A stretch of 40,355 nt of DNA from the NCBI GenBank assembly GCA_947175335.1, contig CAMWMF010000016.1, forward strand, positions 1-40,355. The letters are read 5' to 3'. Position numbers and translations under genes: made by a program. The notes beneath the pieces are model-generated. The model saw only the letters and a program-made list of their open reading frames with translations, had not been told where the DNA came from and made no database searches. Of this stretch, positions 16,306 through 24,632 are shown piece by piece (position 1 is the stretch's first letter; every line of letters starts with the position of its first letter). Origin of the DNA: an uncultured Clostridia bacterium (GTDB lineage Bacteria > Bacillota > Clostridia > Christensenellales > Pumilibacteraceae).

Positions 16306-18562
16306 TGTCAACGTTTTGCTTGTACTTACAGCTCTTATTAGAGCATTTAAGATACTTACCGTTTTTGCCCGTCTTTACCACCAAGTACGCGCCGCATGTC
16401 GGACACTTTTGGTCGGACGGCGGATCGGACGAAGTAAAGTCGCAGTCGGGATAGCCCGAGCAGCCGTAAAACGTCGCTTTACGCGTGGTAATCTTTTTGA
16501 GCGGTTTGCCGCATTTGGGGCAAGGCGGAAGCGGAATATCGTCGGCTTTTTTATCGCCGTTATTGTCTTCCAGATTGACTATATTTTTGCACTTGGGATA
16601 GTTGGGACATGCCAAAAACTTGCCGTACTTGCCCGTCTTTACAACCATTTTTGCGCCGCATTTTTCGCAAACCACGTCCGAAACCTCTTGTTCCTTAGGC
16701 GGCGCGATATTGCCGTTTTCGTCGAGGTTTTTGGTGTTTTTGCACTTGGGATAATTAGGGCATGCCAGAAACTTGCCAAACCTGCCCGTCTTGATGACCA
16801 TTTTTGCGCCGCACTTTTCGCACACGAAATCGGTTTGCTCGTCGGGTGCTTTAAGCGTGTACTCGTCGTCCTTAGCCGCGCGGATTTTATCCTCAAAGCC
16901 CTCGTAGAACTTGGCAACCGTGCTTTGCCACCGCATGCCGCCGTCCTCTATACCGTCAAGCTCGGTTTCCATATTTGCCGTAAATCCGACGTCCATTATT
17001 TCGGGGAAATATTTGACAAGCATATCGGTTACGTTGCAACCGAGCTCGGTGGGCGCGATTGCCCTGCCGCTCTTTTCGATATACTTGCGCGAGAACAGCA
17101 GCGTAACCGTGGGCGTATACGTTGCGGGGCGACCGATACCCTTTTCCTCCATAGCCTTAACCAAGCTCGCTTCGGTATAGCGCGCGGGCGGTTTGGTAAA
17201 CTTTTGCTCGCAATCGTAGTCGATAAACTTTTGCTTGTCGCCAATGTTCAACTCGGGAACGGTAGACCGTTCGTCGGGCTTGTCGTCGTTTTGCTTTTCG
17301 GCAACGGCATACACCTTGGTAAAACCGTCAAACACAGGCGTGCGCCCGCTTATGCGGAAATCGTAGCCGTTTGCCGATATATCCACCGACACCGAATTGT
17401 ACGTGGCGTCCGACATTTGGCTCGCCAAAAACCGCTTGTAAATAAGGTTATACAACGCGTACAAATTTTTGTTGAGGTGCGGCTTTACGCTCTCCGGCGT
17501 GCGTTCGAGCGATATGGGTCGAATAGCCTCGTGCGCGTCCTGCGCACTCTTTTTGGAAGCGTAGTAGTTGGGCTTGTCCGGCAGATATTCATTGCCGAAT
17601 TTATTTCCGATATACTCGCGCGCGGCGGAAATAGCCTCGGCCGATACGCGCGTGGAGTCCGTTCTTATATACGTAATAAGCGCGACCTTACCCTCGCCGG
17701 GTAGTTCTACGCCCTCGTACAGCTGTTGCGCCGCAGAAGAGGTTTGACGCAGGCTCATATTAAGCTTGTTGAGAGCGTCCTGCTGCATTGTGGACGTTAT
17801 AAACGGCGCATACGGATGTGCCTTGGTAATGCTGCGCTTGACGTTTTGCACGACGTAGTCCGCGCCGTTAAGGTCGGACTTGACTTTGTTTACATCAGCT
17901 TCGCTCGAAAGCTTGATCTTGTCTCCGCCCGATTTGCCGATTAATGCGGCTTTGTACTTTTCGCCCGCGGGCGAGCTTAGCAGCACAAAGAAGTTCCAGT
18001 ATTCTTCGGCGACAAACGCTTGAATTTCGCGCTCACGGTCGACAACAAGCCTGAGCGTAACAGACTGAACGCGTCCCGCGCTCAAATTGCTTTGTATCTT
18101 TTGGCAAAGCACGGGCGACACCTTGTAGCCGACAAGCCTGTCCAGTACGCGCCGCGCTTGCTGCGCGTCCACCAAATTCTTGTCTATGGCGCGCGGCTTT
18201 TTAAGCGCGTTTTGAATAGCGTTTTTGCTGATTTCGTTAAACTCGATACGCACAGCCGCGTCGCTCGGAATATTCAAAAGCGTAGCGACGTGCCAAGAAA
18301 TTGCCTCGCCCTCACGGTCGGGGTCGGTTGCGAGCAGTATTTGCTCGGACGATTCCGCCACCTTTTTCAGGCTTTCGACAACACTCTTTTTGTCGTCCAT
18401 TACAACGTACGTCGGCTGGAAGTCGTTCTTGACGTCCACCGACAAGCGTTTAGGCATAAGGTCGCGTACGTGTCCGCCGGTAGCAAACACTTTGTAGCCT
18501 TTGCCCAAATACTTTTGCACTGTTTCGAGCTTTCCGAAGCCCTCGATGATTACAAGTTTCAA
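16298..18562 (-). CDS. topA: DNA topoisomerase I (type IA)
   Basis: Relaxes negative supercoils by single-strand passage. 754 residues. Toprim domain with DPDREGEAISWH at 80-91; active-site tyrosine Y298 in LITYIRTDSTR; four C-terminal zinc ribbons, each with CxxC...C...C (two near-identical ones around 587-660, then two divergent ones to the end). The start is TTG at 18562 with AAGGAG seven bases upstream. Odd: the N-terminal motif usually VESPAKAKTI reads IEGFGKLETV. The acidic residue and the first lysine of the motif are kept, but four of its other positions differ. It follows dprA by 29 bases. Confidence 0.97.
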   Translation of the reverse strand: MKLVIIEGFGKLETVQKYLGKGYKVFATGGHVRDLMPKRLSVDVKNDFQPTYVVMDDKKSVVESLKKVAESSEQILLATDPDREGEAISWHVATLLNIPSDAAVRIEFNEISKNAIQNALKKPRAIDKNLVDAQQARRVLDRLVGYKVSPVLCQKIQSNLSAGRVQSVTLRLVVDREREIQAFVAEEYWNFFVLLSSPAGEKYKAALIGKSGGDKIKLSSEADVNKVKSDLNGADYVVQNVKRSITKAHPYAPFITSTMQQDALNKLNMSLRQTSSAAQQLYEGVELPGEGKVALITYIRTDSTRVSAEAISAAREYIGNKFGNEYLPDKPNYYASKKSAQDAHEAIRPISLERTPESVKPHLNKNLYALYNLIYKRFLASQMSDATYNSVSVDISANGYDFRISGRTPVFDGFTKVYAVAEKQNDDKPDERSTVPELNIGDKQKFIDYDCEQKFTKPPARYTEASLVKAMEEKGIGRPATYTPTVTLLFSRKYIEKSGRAIAPTELGCNVTDMLVKYFPEIMDVGFTANMETELDGIEDGGMRWQSTVAKFYEGFEDKIRAAKDDEYTLKAPDEQTDFVCEKCGAKMVIKTGRFGKFLACPNYPKCKNTKNLDENGNIAPPKEQEVSDVVCEKCGAKMVVKTGKYGKFLACPNYPKCKNIVNLEDNNGDKKADDIPLPPCPKCGKPLKKITTRKATFYGCSGYPDCDFTSSDPPSDQKCPTCGAYLVVKTGKNGKYLKCSNKSCKYKQNVDNG

Positions 18563-18591
18563 TTTATATCTCCTTTACCTACGACACGGTA

Positions 18592-19659
18592 TTACGACAC
18601 AGTATAAAGATTTTTTGATTTTTCATGGACGAGTCCGTATATAAGCAGCGCCGACAGCGCGGTGTTAAGCTCGGGCACCGTCATGCCGCAAGCGTCCACA
18701 AGCGCGTCAAACGACTTTTCTCCGCCGTTCAGCGCGTCCAACACGCTTTGCTCGGCAAAGTCGAGCGCGACGGTTTTGGGTTGCTCCTTCTTATTCTTGA
18801 CTGAATAGTAGTCAAAAATATCGTCGGCGCATGTTACCGCTATCGCACCGTGCTTGATAAGATTGTTAGTGCCCTGCGAACGTATCTTGTCTATGTCGCC
18901 CGGAACGGCAAACACATCCCTGCCCTGATCGAGCGCGCAATTGGCGGTAATCAACGACCCGCTCTTATACGACGCTTCCACAACAAGCACGCCACGGCAC
19001 AGCCCGCTGATTATTCTGTTGCGTTGCGGGAACGTGTATTCGGTAGCGTGCGTATCGGGCGTGTACTCGCTGAGCGCCAGTCCGTTTTGGCAAATCTCGT
19101 CGAACAGCGCCAAATTGGACGTGGGCGAAGCGTGGAACAGTCCACTACCCAAAACCGCAACCGTCTTACCGCCTGCCGCAAGCGCAGCGCGGTGTGCATA
19201 GCCGTCTATGCCGGTAGCCAGCCCGCTGACTATCGTAAACGCAGACGCCAATTCCTCTACCGTGCGGCTTGTAACGTATCTGCCGTACTGAGACGCTTTG
19301 CGCGTACCCACGACGGCCAAGCAAGGCTGCATTAGTATGCTCAAATCGCCTTTATAATACAGCACGGGCGGCGGATCGACTTCCTTTTGCGCAAGCGCTG
19401 ACGGATAGATAGGATCAGCGCGAGTAACGTACTTTATGTTGTTAGACTCCAAATAATATTTGGCGCGGTCGATATACTCCTTATTCCTTGTCCGCTTTAA
19501 CAGTCCGAAGGTTTTGTCGTCCAAGGAATATTTTATCTCATCGTCGTCGAACGAATCCCACAACTGCGACGGCGACATTTTTTCCAACAGCATGTTTATT
19601 TTGCGCGTCGGGATATGTGAGTACGACAGCCATAAATACAAATCGGACAATACCATCAC
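18592..19659 (-). CDS. dprA: DNA-processing protein DprA (Smf)
   Basis: Binds incoming single-stranded DNA and loads RecA in natural transformation. 355 residues. An N-terminal helical domain (1-100) is followed by the extended Rossmann fold with VVGTRKASQYG (116-126), SGLATGIDGYAHRAAL (145-160), VLGSGL and SLITANCALDQGRDVFAVPG. A C-terminal winged-helix domain occupies about 295-355. The ATG shares ATGA with the comM stop. With comM upstream it forms the DNA-uptake processing pair, but no uptake machinery is visible in this window. Confidence 0.96.
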   Translation of the reverse strand: MMVLSDLYLWLSYSHIPTRKINMLLEKMSPSQLWDSFDDDEIKYSLDDKTFGLLKRTRNKEYIDRAKYYLESNNIKYVTRADPIYPSALAQKEVDPPPVLYYKGDLSILMQPCLAVVGTRKASQYGRYVTSRTVEELASAFTIVSGLATGIDGYAHRAALAAGGKTVAVLGSGLFHASPTSNLALFDEICQNGLALSEYTPDTHATEYTFPQRNRIISGLCRGVLVVEASYKSGSLITANCALDQGRDVFAVPGDIDKIRSQGTNNLIKHGAIAVTCADDIFDYYSVKNKKEQPKTVALDFAEQSVLDALNGGEKSFDALVDACGMTVPELNTALSALLIYGLVHEKSKNLYTVS

Positions 19660-21200
19660 TTGACCGCCTTATCCAGCGAACGGTACATTACCGCTTCCGC
19701 TACGTGCGCCGACGTTATGTCCGGCTTGCCGTCGAGGTCGGCAATGGTACGCGCAACCTTTAATATGCGCGTATACGCGCGCGCCGACATACCAAGCTTG
19801 TCGAACGCCGCTTGAAGTATGCGCTCGCCCGCCGCGTCCAGCACGCAATACTTTTTTATCATCTCGCTCGTCATTTTCGCATTGGAGTGCACGTTTGTAC
19901 CAGCATACCTCGCCGTTTGAACGGCACGCGCCGCATTGACACGCGCTCGCACCTCCGCCGAACTTTCGGTATTGCTCTCCTTAGTCAAATCGTCGTAGTT
20001 AACCTCGTCCACGTCGATATGCAAATCTATTCTGTCCAATAACGGGCCTGAAATACGCGACATATACTTTTGTATTTGCGACGGCGAGCAAGTGCATTGA
20101 TGCGTCGCCGAGCCGTAATAACCGCACGGGCACGGATTCATGCTGGCAACCAGCATAAAGTTGGCGGGATATTCTACGCTTCGCGCCGCACGCGACACGG
20201 TTACCACTCCGTCTTCGAGCGGCTGACGCAAAATTTCCAGCACGCTCCGCGGATATTCGGGAAGCTCGTCCAAAAACAGTACGCCGTTGTGCGAATAGCT
20301 TATTTCCCCGGGCTTTGCCGAAGGCCCGCCACCCGTCAGCGCCACGCGGCTTGTGGTGTGGTGCGGACTACGGAACGGTCGCGCAGTGACTATACCGCAG
20401 CTTTCGTCGAGGATACCGGCAACCGAATGAATTTTAGTCGTTTCCAGCGCTTCGGCTTCGGTCATATCAGGCAAGATAGTGGGCAAGCATTTGGCAAGCA
20501 TTGTCTTACCGCCACCGGGCGCGCCTATCATAATGATATTGTGTCCGCCTGCCGCGGCAATCTCCAAAGCGCGCTTTGCGGCATACTGACCCTTTACGTA
20601 CTTCAAGTCCTCGCCGCCGCTCGCCTCGCCGCCCAAAACAACATCGCAACAATCAATAGGCGTACGCGTAGCGCCGTCAATAAGCGCCACGGCGTCACGC
20701 AAGCTTTCCACGGCATAAATCTCTATACCGCGAATATACTTTGCCTCGTTTATGTTCGCCTTGGGTATTACTATCTTTTTAACGCCCTGCTCACGTGCCG
20801 CAATCAGCATAGGCATAACACCGTTTATGCGCGTAACTGCGCCCGACAGCGACAGCTCGCCCAAAAACACATAGTCGCGCGCACAGCTAAGCGGCTTTTT
20901 GCGCTCGTCTACACCCGCCTGTTCGGTGGAAACCAGCATACCCAGCGCAATGGCCAAATCAAAAATCGGCCCTTCCTTTTTGGTGTGCGCCGGCGCAAGA
21001 TTAACCGTTATCTTTCGCGGCGAAAAGTCGTAGCCGCTGTTTTTGATTGCCGAACGAACACGCTCGCGCGATTCCTTGATTGCGGTATCGGGCAAGCCCA
21101 CAACGTCGATAGACGGCAAGCCCATATGTATGTCGACTTCGACGGTAACGCCGTATCCGTCCAAGCCGTTAAGCGCATAGCTGTTTATTTTGGCAAGCAT
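19656..21200 (-). CDS. comM: ComM/YifB family Mg-chelatase-like AAA+ ATPase
   Basis: ComM is a hexameric helicase that extends branch migration of transforming DNA in Vibrio; many genomes without competence also carry it. 514 residues. The N-terminal Lon-like domain runs from MLAKINSYALNGLDGY through GLPDTAIKESRERVRSA. Walker A GAPGGGKT is at 226-233. Mg-chelatase motifs RPFRSPHHTTSRVALTGGG and GVLFLDELPEY follow. A four-cysteine-type stretch, NPCPCGYYGSATHQCTCS, is conserved in the family. A C-terminal Mg_chelatase_C domain has RAYTRILKVARTIADL. Its start shares one base with the preceding stop (TAATG). Confidence 0.95.
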   Translation of the reverse strand: MLAKINSYALNGLDGYGVTVEVDIHMGLPSIDVVGLPDTAIKESRERVRSAIKNSGYDFSPRKITVNLAPAHTKKEGPIFDLAIALGMLVSTEQAGVDERKKPLSCARDYVFLGELSLSGAVTRINGVMPMLIAAREQGVKKIVIPKANINEAKYIRGIEIYAVESLRDAVALIDGATRTPIDCCDVVLGGEASGGEDLKYVKGQYAAKRALEIAAAGGHNIIMIGAPGGGKTMLAKCLPTILPDMTEAEALETTKIHSVAGILDESCGIVTARPFRSPHHTTSRVALTGGGPSAKPGEISYSHNGVLFLDELPEYPRSVLEILRQPLEDGVVTVSRAARSVEYPANFMLVASMNPCPCGYYGSATHQCTCSPSQIQKYMSRISGPLLDRIDLHIDVDEVNYDDLTKESNTESSAEVRARVNAARAVQTARYAGTNVHSNAKMTSEMIKKYCVLDAAGERILQAAFDKLGMSARAYTRILKVARTIADLDGKPDITSAHVAEAVMYRSLDKAVK

Positions 21201-22699
21201 TATTTATCCTTTTTGACGGCGAAAAATTCGGATAGACTTCCGCCTATTGTTCGCTGAGTATCGAGCATACGCCGCTGCCCCGTCATTCCGACGCTTACTG
21301 TAACCACAGTAAAGTACAGGTGCGCAATAACAGTTATGACCGAGCAAGCGATAGTAACCGCCTTTATGCCGCCCGTAGCGGTCGCTTCAAGATTATAATC
21401 GCTTAGGTTGTTCATTTGGCCCATATTGCCGAGCGTGGTAAGACTGTTTACCGCAAAGCACAGCCCAACCGTAAACAGCACATAAAGTATGCGCTTGTCG
21501 CGGTTAAGCGCGTACGCGGCAAGCAAAACCGCAAGCGTGCCCTGCATACTCACCGCCGTGGAATCGGGATAATAAACCTGCATTGTAAGCAGCGAAAACG
21601 CTATAAGCAGCACCATTGTCGCGCGGTTGCGTTTGGTAAAGTACACAACGCCGACTACCGCAAAAATGATAGCGGCAAACAAGCACACAAACAGCCACGA
21701 CGGGAACCGAGCCCCCGCCGTCGCGCCGCTGCGGTTGAATATGGAATACACGCTGAGCCCGTCCGAAGTGAAGTACGTCCAGCCACTGAGCGGCGCCAAC
21801 AAAAATTCGTAGATATACGTAAACGGATTGTAACTGTGCGAGTGCACCATTATCAGTCCCAAAAGATATACGACAACAAACGACAGTACAAAGCTTACTG
21901 GCACGGTTATAACCGCACGGTAATCCGCGCCGAGCACCGCACCGCCCTTAATATTGTCGCGCTTTATATTGAGTATTGCACGCACCAAATGGTACACCGA
22001 AAATACGAATATCACGGGAAAAAGATATATGCCCTCTTTGCTCGAAAACGCGGCAAGCGTGGCAAACGCTATGGTTGCGACATGATTTTTGCGCGCCAAA
22101 TAGTAGCACGCAAAGCAAGCAAACATAACGGTAAAAGTTATAGGGCTGCACCAAATAGCCGAGCCGATAAAGAATATCGGGCAAATGCAAACAAATCCCG
22201 CAAGAACAAGCGCGGTTGCGCGGTTGATATACCTATCCGCTATCTTGAACACGGCAAATGCCGTAAGTAAGTCCGCTATAATAAGCGGAAGCTTAATCAT
22301 AAACTGCATACCGAGACTGTGGCTCGAAAGCTCCATGGCATTCGCAAGTCCGCCGAAAATCAAATACACAAAGTAAACGATTGGGTAAAGCACCTTAGAC
22401 GCGTCGCCGCTGTAATACCCCGCAGGCCCGCTCAATTTAAGGCTGTTTATCATTGTTACAAACACGCCGTAATCGGCACGACTGCCGCGCACGCATAGTG
22501 CAAAAACAATGCGCAAAGCAAGCCCCGCAAAAAGTATACCCGCCATAATCAAAGCGGTATTTTTTACTTTGCCGCCATAGTCGGCAAACCTGCACAGCAA
22601 TACAATCAACCCGATAAAGCATAAAACGGAAAATACCGTTGCCACAACTATTATCGAAATATCCGACGCCGACGCGCCGCTGACAAATAAAAGTTTCAA
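21200..22699 (-). CDS. Multi-pass membrane protein, probably GT-C type glycosyltransferase
   Basis: 499 residues with about eleven to twelve hydrophobic segments. After the second segment comes RGSRADYGVFVTMINSL followed by a loop (GPAGYYSGDASKVLYPIVYF). An acidic residue in the first outer loop and a YP-containing second segment are typical of GT-C enzymes that use lipid-linked sugars (PMT/GT39, GT87 types). No family can be named with certainty. The start is TTG at 22699 with AGAGGG upstream. It is the first gene of the comM-dprA-topA unit, coupled by one base to comM; there is no known functional link between a sugar transferase and those genes. Confidence 0.7.
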   Translation of the reverse strand: MKLLFVSGASASDISIIVVATVFSVLCFIGLIVLLCRFADYGGKVKNTALIMAGILFAGLALRIVFALCVRGSRADYGVFVTMINSLKLSGPAGYYSGDASKVLYPIVYFVYLIFGGLANAMELSSHSLGMQFMIKLPLIIADLLTAFAVFKIADRYINRATALVLAGFVCICPIFFIGSAIWCSPITFTVMFACFACYYLARKNHVATIAFATLAAFSSKEGIYLFPVIFVFSVYHLVRAILNIKRDNIKGGAVLGADYRAVITVPVSFVLSFVVVYLLGLIMVHSHSYNPFTYIYEFLLAPLSGWTYFTSDGLSVYSIFNRSGATAGARFPSWLFVCLFAAIIFAVVGVVYFTKRNRATMVLLIAFSLLTMQVYYPDSTAVSMQGTLAVLLAAYALNRDKRILYVLFTVGLCFAVNSLTTLGNMGQMNNLSDYNLEATATGGIKAVTIACSVITVIAHLYFTVVTVSVGMTGQRRMLDTQRTIGGSLSEFFAVKKDK

Positions 22700-22720
22700 A
22701 ATAAATACCCTCTCGCCTAC

Positions 22721-22749
22721 ATTGTAGCAAATTCTTTTTGTAATTGCAA
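22721..22749 (-). promoter_or_regulatory. Promoter of the GT-C/comM/dprA/topA unit
   Basis: TTGCAA (22749-22744), 17 bases, TACAAT (22726-22721), about 20 bases before the TTG start. The 356-bp spacer between this gene and the divergent sigK (22700-23055) also holds repeat R2 and the sigK promoter; in 22750-22871 I see nothing I can name. Confidence 0.75.
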
Positions 22750-22871
22750 GACATTTTATATATTAGATTTTGCGATTTCTTTACGCATAAAGCGACGCTA
22801 TGAAATTGATAACGACGCAAAATTAATCGTGTGCAACAAAAAACTAATCACATGCCTGCTTCTATTATAAG

Positions 22872-22990
22872 AGTGGCGTCGATATCTTTATATAGTAAAA
22901 ATATTCATTGGGTGTAACAAACAACGAATCACCAAAGCCAACACACAACATTAAAATTTTCTTGCGCACTTCTTTTTTCAAAAGAAGTGC
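22872..22990 (-). repeat. Interspersed repeat family R, copy R2 with hairpin
   Basis: 119 bp, inverted relative to R1 and R3. From 22872 it reads AGTGGCGTCGA, then ATTGGGTGTAAC, CAACACACAAC and TTTTCTTGCGCACTTCTTTT. The 22990 end is a hairpin with 11-bp perfect arms GCACTTCTTTT / AAAAGAAGTGC (22966-22976 and 22980-22990). The sigK promoter begins eight bases beyond. Confidence 0.82.
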
Positions 22991-22997
22991 AGGACAA

Positions 22998-23026
22998 GCA
23001 AATTTCGACTTTTTTCGGCATACAAT
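22998..23026 (+). promoter_or_regulatory. Sigma-E-type (mother-cell) promoter of sigK
   Basis: GCAAATT (22998-23004), 14 bases, then CATACAAT (23019-23026). The Bacillus sigma-E consensus is KMATATT, 14-15 bases, CATACAHT; the -10 fits fully and the -35 at six of seven positions. No sigma-A promoter is seen here. This fits sigK being switched on in the mother cell. Confidence 0.7.
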
Positions 23027-23055
23027 ATAACCCCAGCAAAAACAAGGAGTGGTGT

Positions 23056-23736
23056 ATGATAATCGAAACCTTTATGGCATTTTTGTCGCGTATATTCTTT
23101 TTTACGTCGTTTGTAAACAACAACGGCTCGTTTCCCAAGCCGTTGTCCGCGGAGGAAGAACGGCAATACTTTGCCGAATACAAAAACGGCAACCGCGAAG
23201 CGTACGACATTTTGGTAAAGCACAATCTAAGGCTTGTCGCGCACATAGTTAAAAAATACAACAACGCCGGCGAAGCAGACGATCTTATAAGCGTAGGCAG
23301 TATCGGTCTAATAAAAGGCATAGAAACCTTTGAGCCCGACAAAGGCTGCCAGCTGACAACATACGCCGCCAAGTGCATAGAAAACGAAATACTAATGTAC
23401 ATACGCTCCAACAAAAAGCACCGCCAAGCCGTAAGCCTGTTCGAGTCCGTAGGCACCGATAAGGAAGGCAACGACATAGCGCTGATGGACGTTATTCCCC
23501 AACCGACAGACAGCTTTATCGGCATAGAAAACAGCCTTGTAATGGAAAAGGTAAAGGAAATAATGGACGAACACCTATCGGGCGTCGAGCATGAGGTAAT
23601 TGCCCTGCGCTACGGCATAAAGGACAACACTGCATATACGCAGTCGCAGGTCGCCAAAAAGCTGAACATTTCCCGCTCCTACGTTTCGCGCATAGAAAAG
23701 CGCGCAATCGCAAAGATAGCCAAAATAATAAATTGA
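23056..23736 (+). CDS. sigK: RNA polymerase sporulation sigma factor, sigma-K type (with pro-sequence)
   Basis: Late mother-cell sigma factor that drives coat and cortex genes. 226 residues, uninterrupted by any skin-like element. The hydrophobic N-terminus MIIETFMAFLSRIFFFTSF followed by VNNNGSFPKPLS matches the pro-sequence and first mature residues of pro-sigma-K; by alignment the cut would fall near S18/F19. Region 2 has HNLRLVAHIVKKY, DDLISVGSIGLIKGIETF, TYAAKCIENEILMYIR; region 4 ends with the helix-turn-helix QSQVAKKLNISRSYVSRIEKRA. The ATG at 23056 has AAGGAG six bases upstream; the open frame further upstream covers its promoter. Sigma-E is the closest alternative, but the VNNNGSFPKPL segment favours sigma-K. 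Confidence 0.93.
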   Translation: MIIETFMAFLSRIFFFTSFVNNNGSFPKPLSAEEERQYFAEYKNGNREAYDILVKHNLRLVAHIVKKYNNAGEADDLISVGSIGLIKGIETFEPDKGCQLTTYAAKCIENEILMYIRSNKKHRQAVSLFESVGTDKEGNDIALMDVIPQPTDSFIGIENSLVMEKVKEIMDEHLSGVEHEVIALRYGIKDNTAYTQSQVAKKLNISRSYVSRIEKRAIAKIAKIIN

Positions 23737-23747
23737 CGACGCTATGT

Positions 23748-23786
23748 AAAATACTCCGCACGGTGATAACTGCGCGGAGTATTTTT
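23748..23786 (+). terminator. Intrinsic terminator of sigK
   Basis: AAAATACTCCGC (23748-23759) pairs with GCGGAGTATTTT (23774-23785), 14-base loop, followed by T. It lies 12 bases after the stop. Confidence 0.85.
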
Positions 23787-23810
23787 AATGTTATTCTAAT
23801 GATTTTGATA

Positions 23811-23839
23811 TTGCAATCTTACTACGGTTTTGATATAAT
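23811..23839 (+). promoter_or_regulatory. Promoter of the 214-residue membrane protein gene
   Basis: TTGCAA (23811-23816), 17 bases, perfect TATAAT (23834-23839). The ATG begins six bases after the -10 box, so the message should have no leader. Confidence 0.8.
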
Positions 23840-23845
23840 ACGATT

Positions 23846-24490
23846 ATGGAGTTAAAGACGCTTAAAAAATTAAGATACTTTGCATTTACCGTTTTGCTAT
23901 TGGCAAGCTTAGGCTCGGTAGTTGTTTCTATAATAATATCGGTCAAGTATTTTGATGCCAAAGTGCCGTGGCAGTGCATACTCGGCGCAGCATGGACGAT
24001 GGCAAGTTTAATTATGGCAATTTACAGTATGGTAGGAATCGATACCACCCAACATATGAATGAAATACCTAAAAAGAGAAAATATTACAGTACAAACGGA
24101 AAGCGGAAAATATTTAAATATAAGGAAGAATATATCAAGCTAAACGATTTAAATAATTTTCTTGTAAATACCAAGTCTTGCGATAAAATATATATATTAT
24201 CCAAAGACAACACATACAGCGTGCTTAAAATCTATATGGAATACATACGCTACAAAAAACAATATCGTCAAGATACAAGAGCATTCATATTAGACGGTAC
24301 CACTTATAATAATATCCATGACTTATCGAATTTTTTAAGCTACAATTACTTATTTAACGATGAAGATATTTGCGTTATCGGTTACAAACATGATCTCCCT
24401 ACTTTTGGGCGTTATGATCTTTCATCGGTATTTTTCGGACATCGAAGTCCGAGCCATTTAAAAAAGTGCATTGACGAGAATAATTATTAG
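23846..24490 (+). CDS. Unknown protein with two N-terminal membrane helices
   Basis: 214 residues; no family recognised. Hydrophobic helices at about 11-34 and 43-64 are followed by a basic linker (IPKKRKYYSTNGKRKIFKYK) and a soluble domain of about 130 residues rich in Tyr, Lys and Asn, probably cytoplasmic. No catalytic motif is apparent. It is AT-richer than its neighbours, with many ATA and AAT codons, which could point to recent acquisition or weak selection. There is no ribosome binding site, and the start lies at the predicted transcription start, so translation may be leaderless. It sits between two similar terminator-promoter cassettes downstream of sigK. Confidence 0.75.
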   Translation: MELKTLKKLRYFAFTVLLLASLGSVVVSIIISVKYFDAKVPWQCILGAAWTMASLIMAIYSMVGIDTTQHMNEIPKKRKYYSTNGKRKIFKYKEEYIKLNDLNNFLVNTKSCDKIYILSKDNTYSVLKIYMEYIRYKKQYRQDTRAFILDGTTYNNIHDLSNFLSYNYLFNDEDICVIGYKHDLPTFGRYDLSSVFFGHRSPSHLKKCIDENNY

Positions 24491-24516
24491 ATATAATTAA
24501 TAAACAGCTACTTACA

Positions 24517-24551
24517 CGCACAGTTATAAACTGTGCGGGGTGTGTTTTAAT
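24517..24551 (+). terminator. Intrinsic terminator after the 214-residue gene
   Basis: CGCACAGTT (24517-24525) pairs with AACTGTGCG (24529-24537), three-base loop, then GGGTGTGTTTT. The T-run is weak, but position and stem fit. Confidence 0.65.
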
Positions 24552-24583
24552 TGGTTTTTAATATTATTCTAATGACAATCTTG

Positions 24584-24613
24584 TTGCCTTTAATAATATC
24601 ATTTTGCTATACT
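24584..24613 (+). promoter_or_regulatory. Promoter of the 185-residue membrane protein gene
   Basis: TTGCCT (24584-24589), 18 bases, TATACT (24608-24613), with a second overlapping TATACT five bases later. An ATG lies six bases after the first -10 box, as in the preceding cassette, but is out of frame with the gene. Confidence 0.6.
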
Positions 24614-24632
24614 ATACTTATGAGGTGGATTT

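Noticed and set aside
16283-17704. 473-codon plus-strand frame opposite topA
   Set aside because: Mirror of topA codons; Val/Leu/Arg-rich composition without domain pattern or ribosome binding site.
20070-21257. 395-codon plus-strand frame opposite comM
   Set aside because: Shadow frame; Arg/His-rich composition typical of antisense reading.
22750-22871. Imperfect direct repeats TAATCGTGTGC / CTAATCACATGC
   Set aside because: Too short and imperfect, and in AT-rich spacer; no second occurrence noticed.
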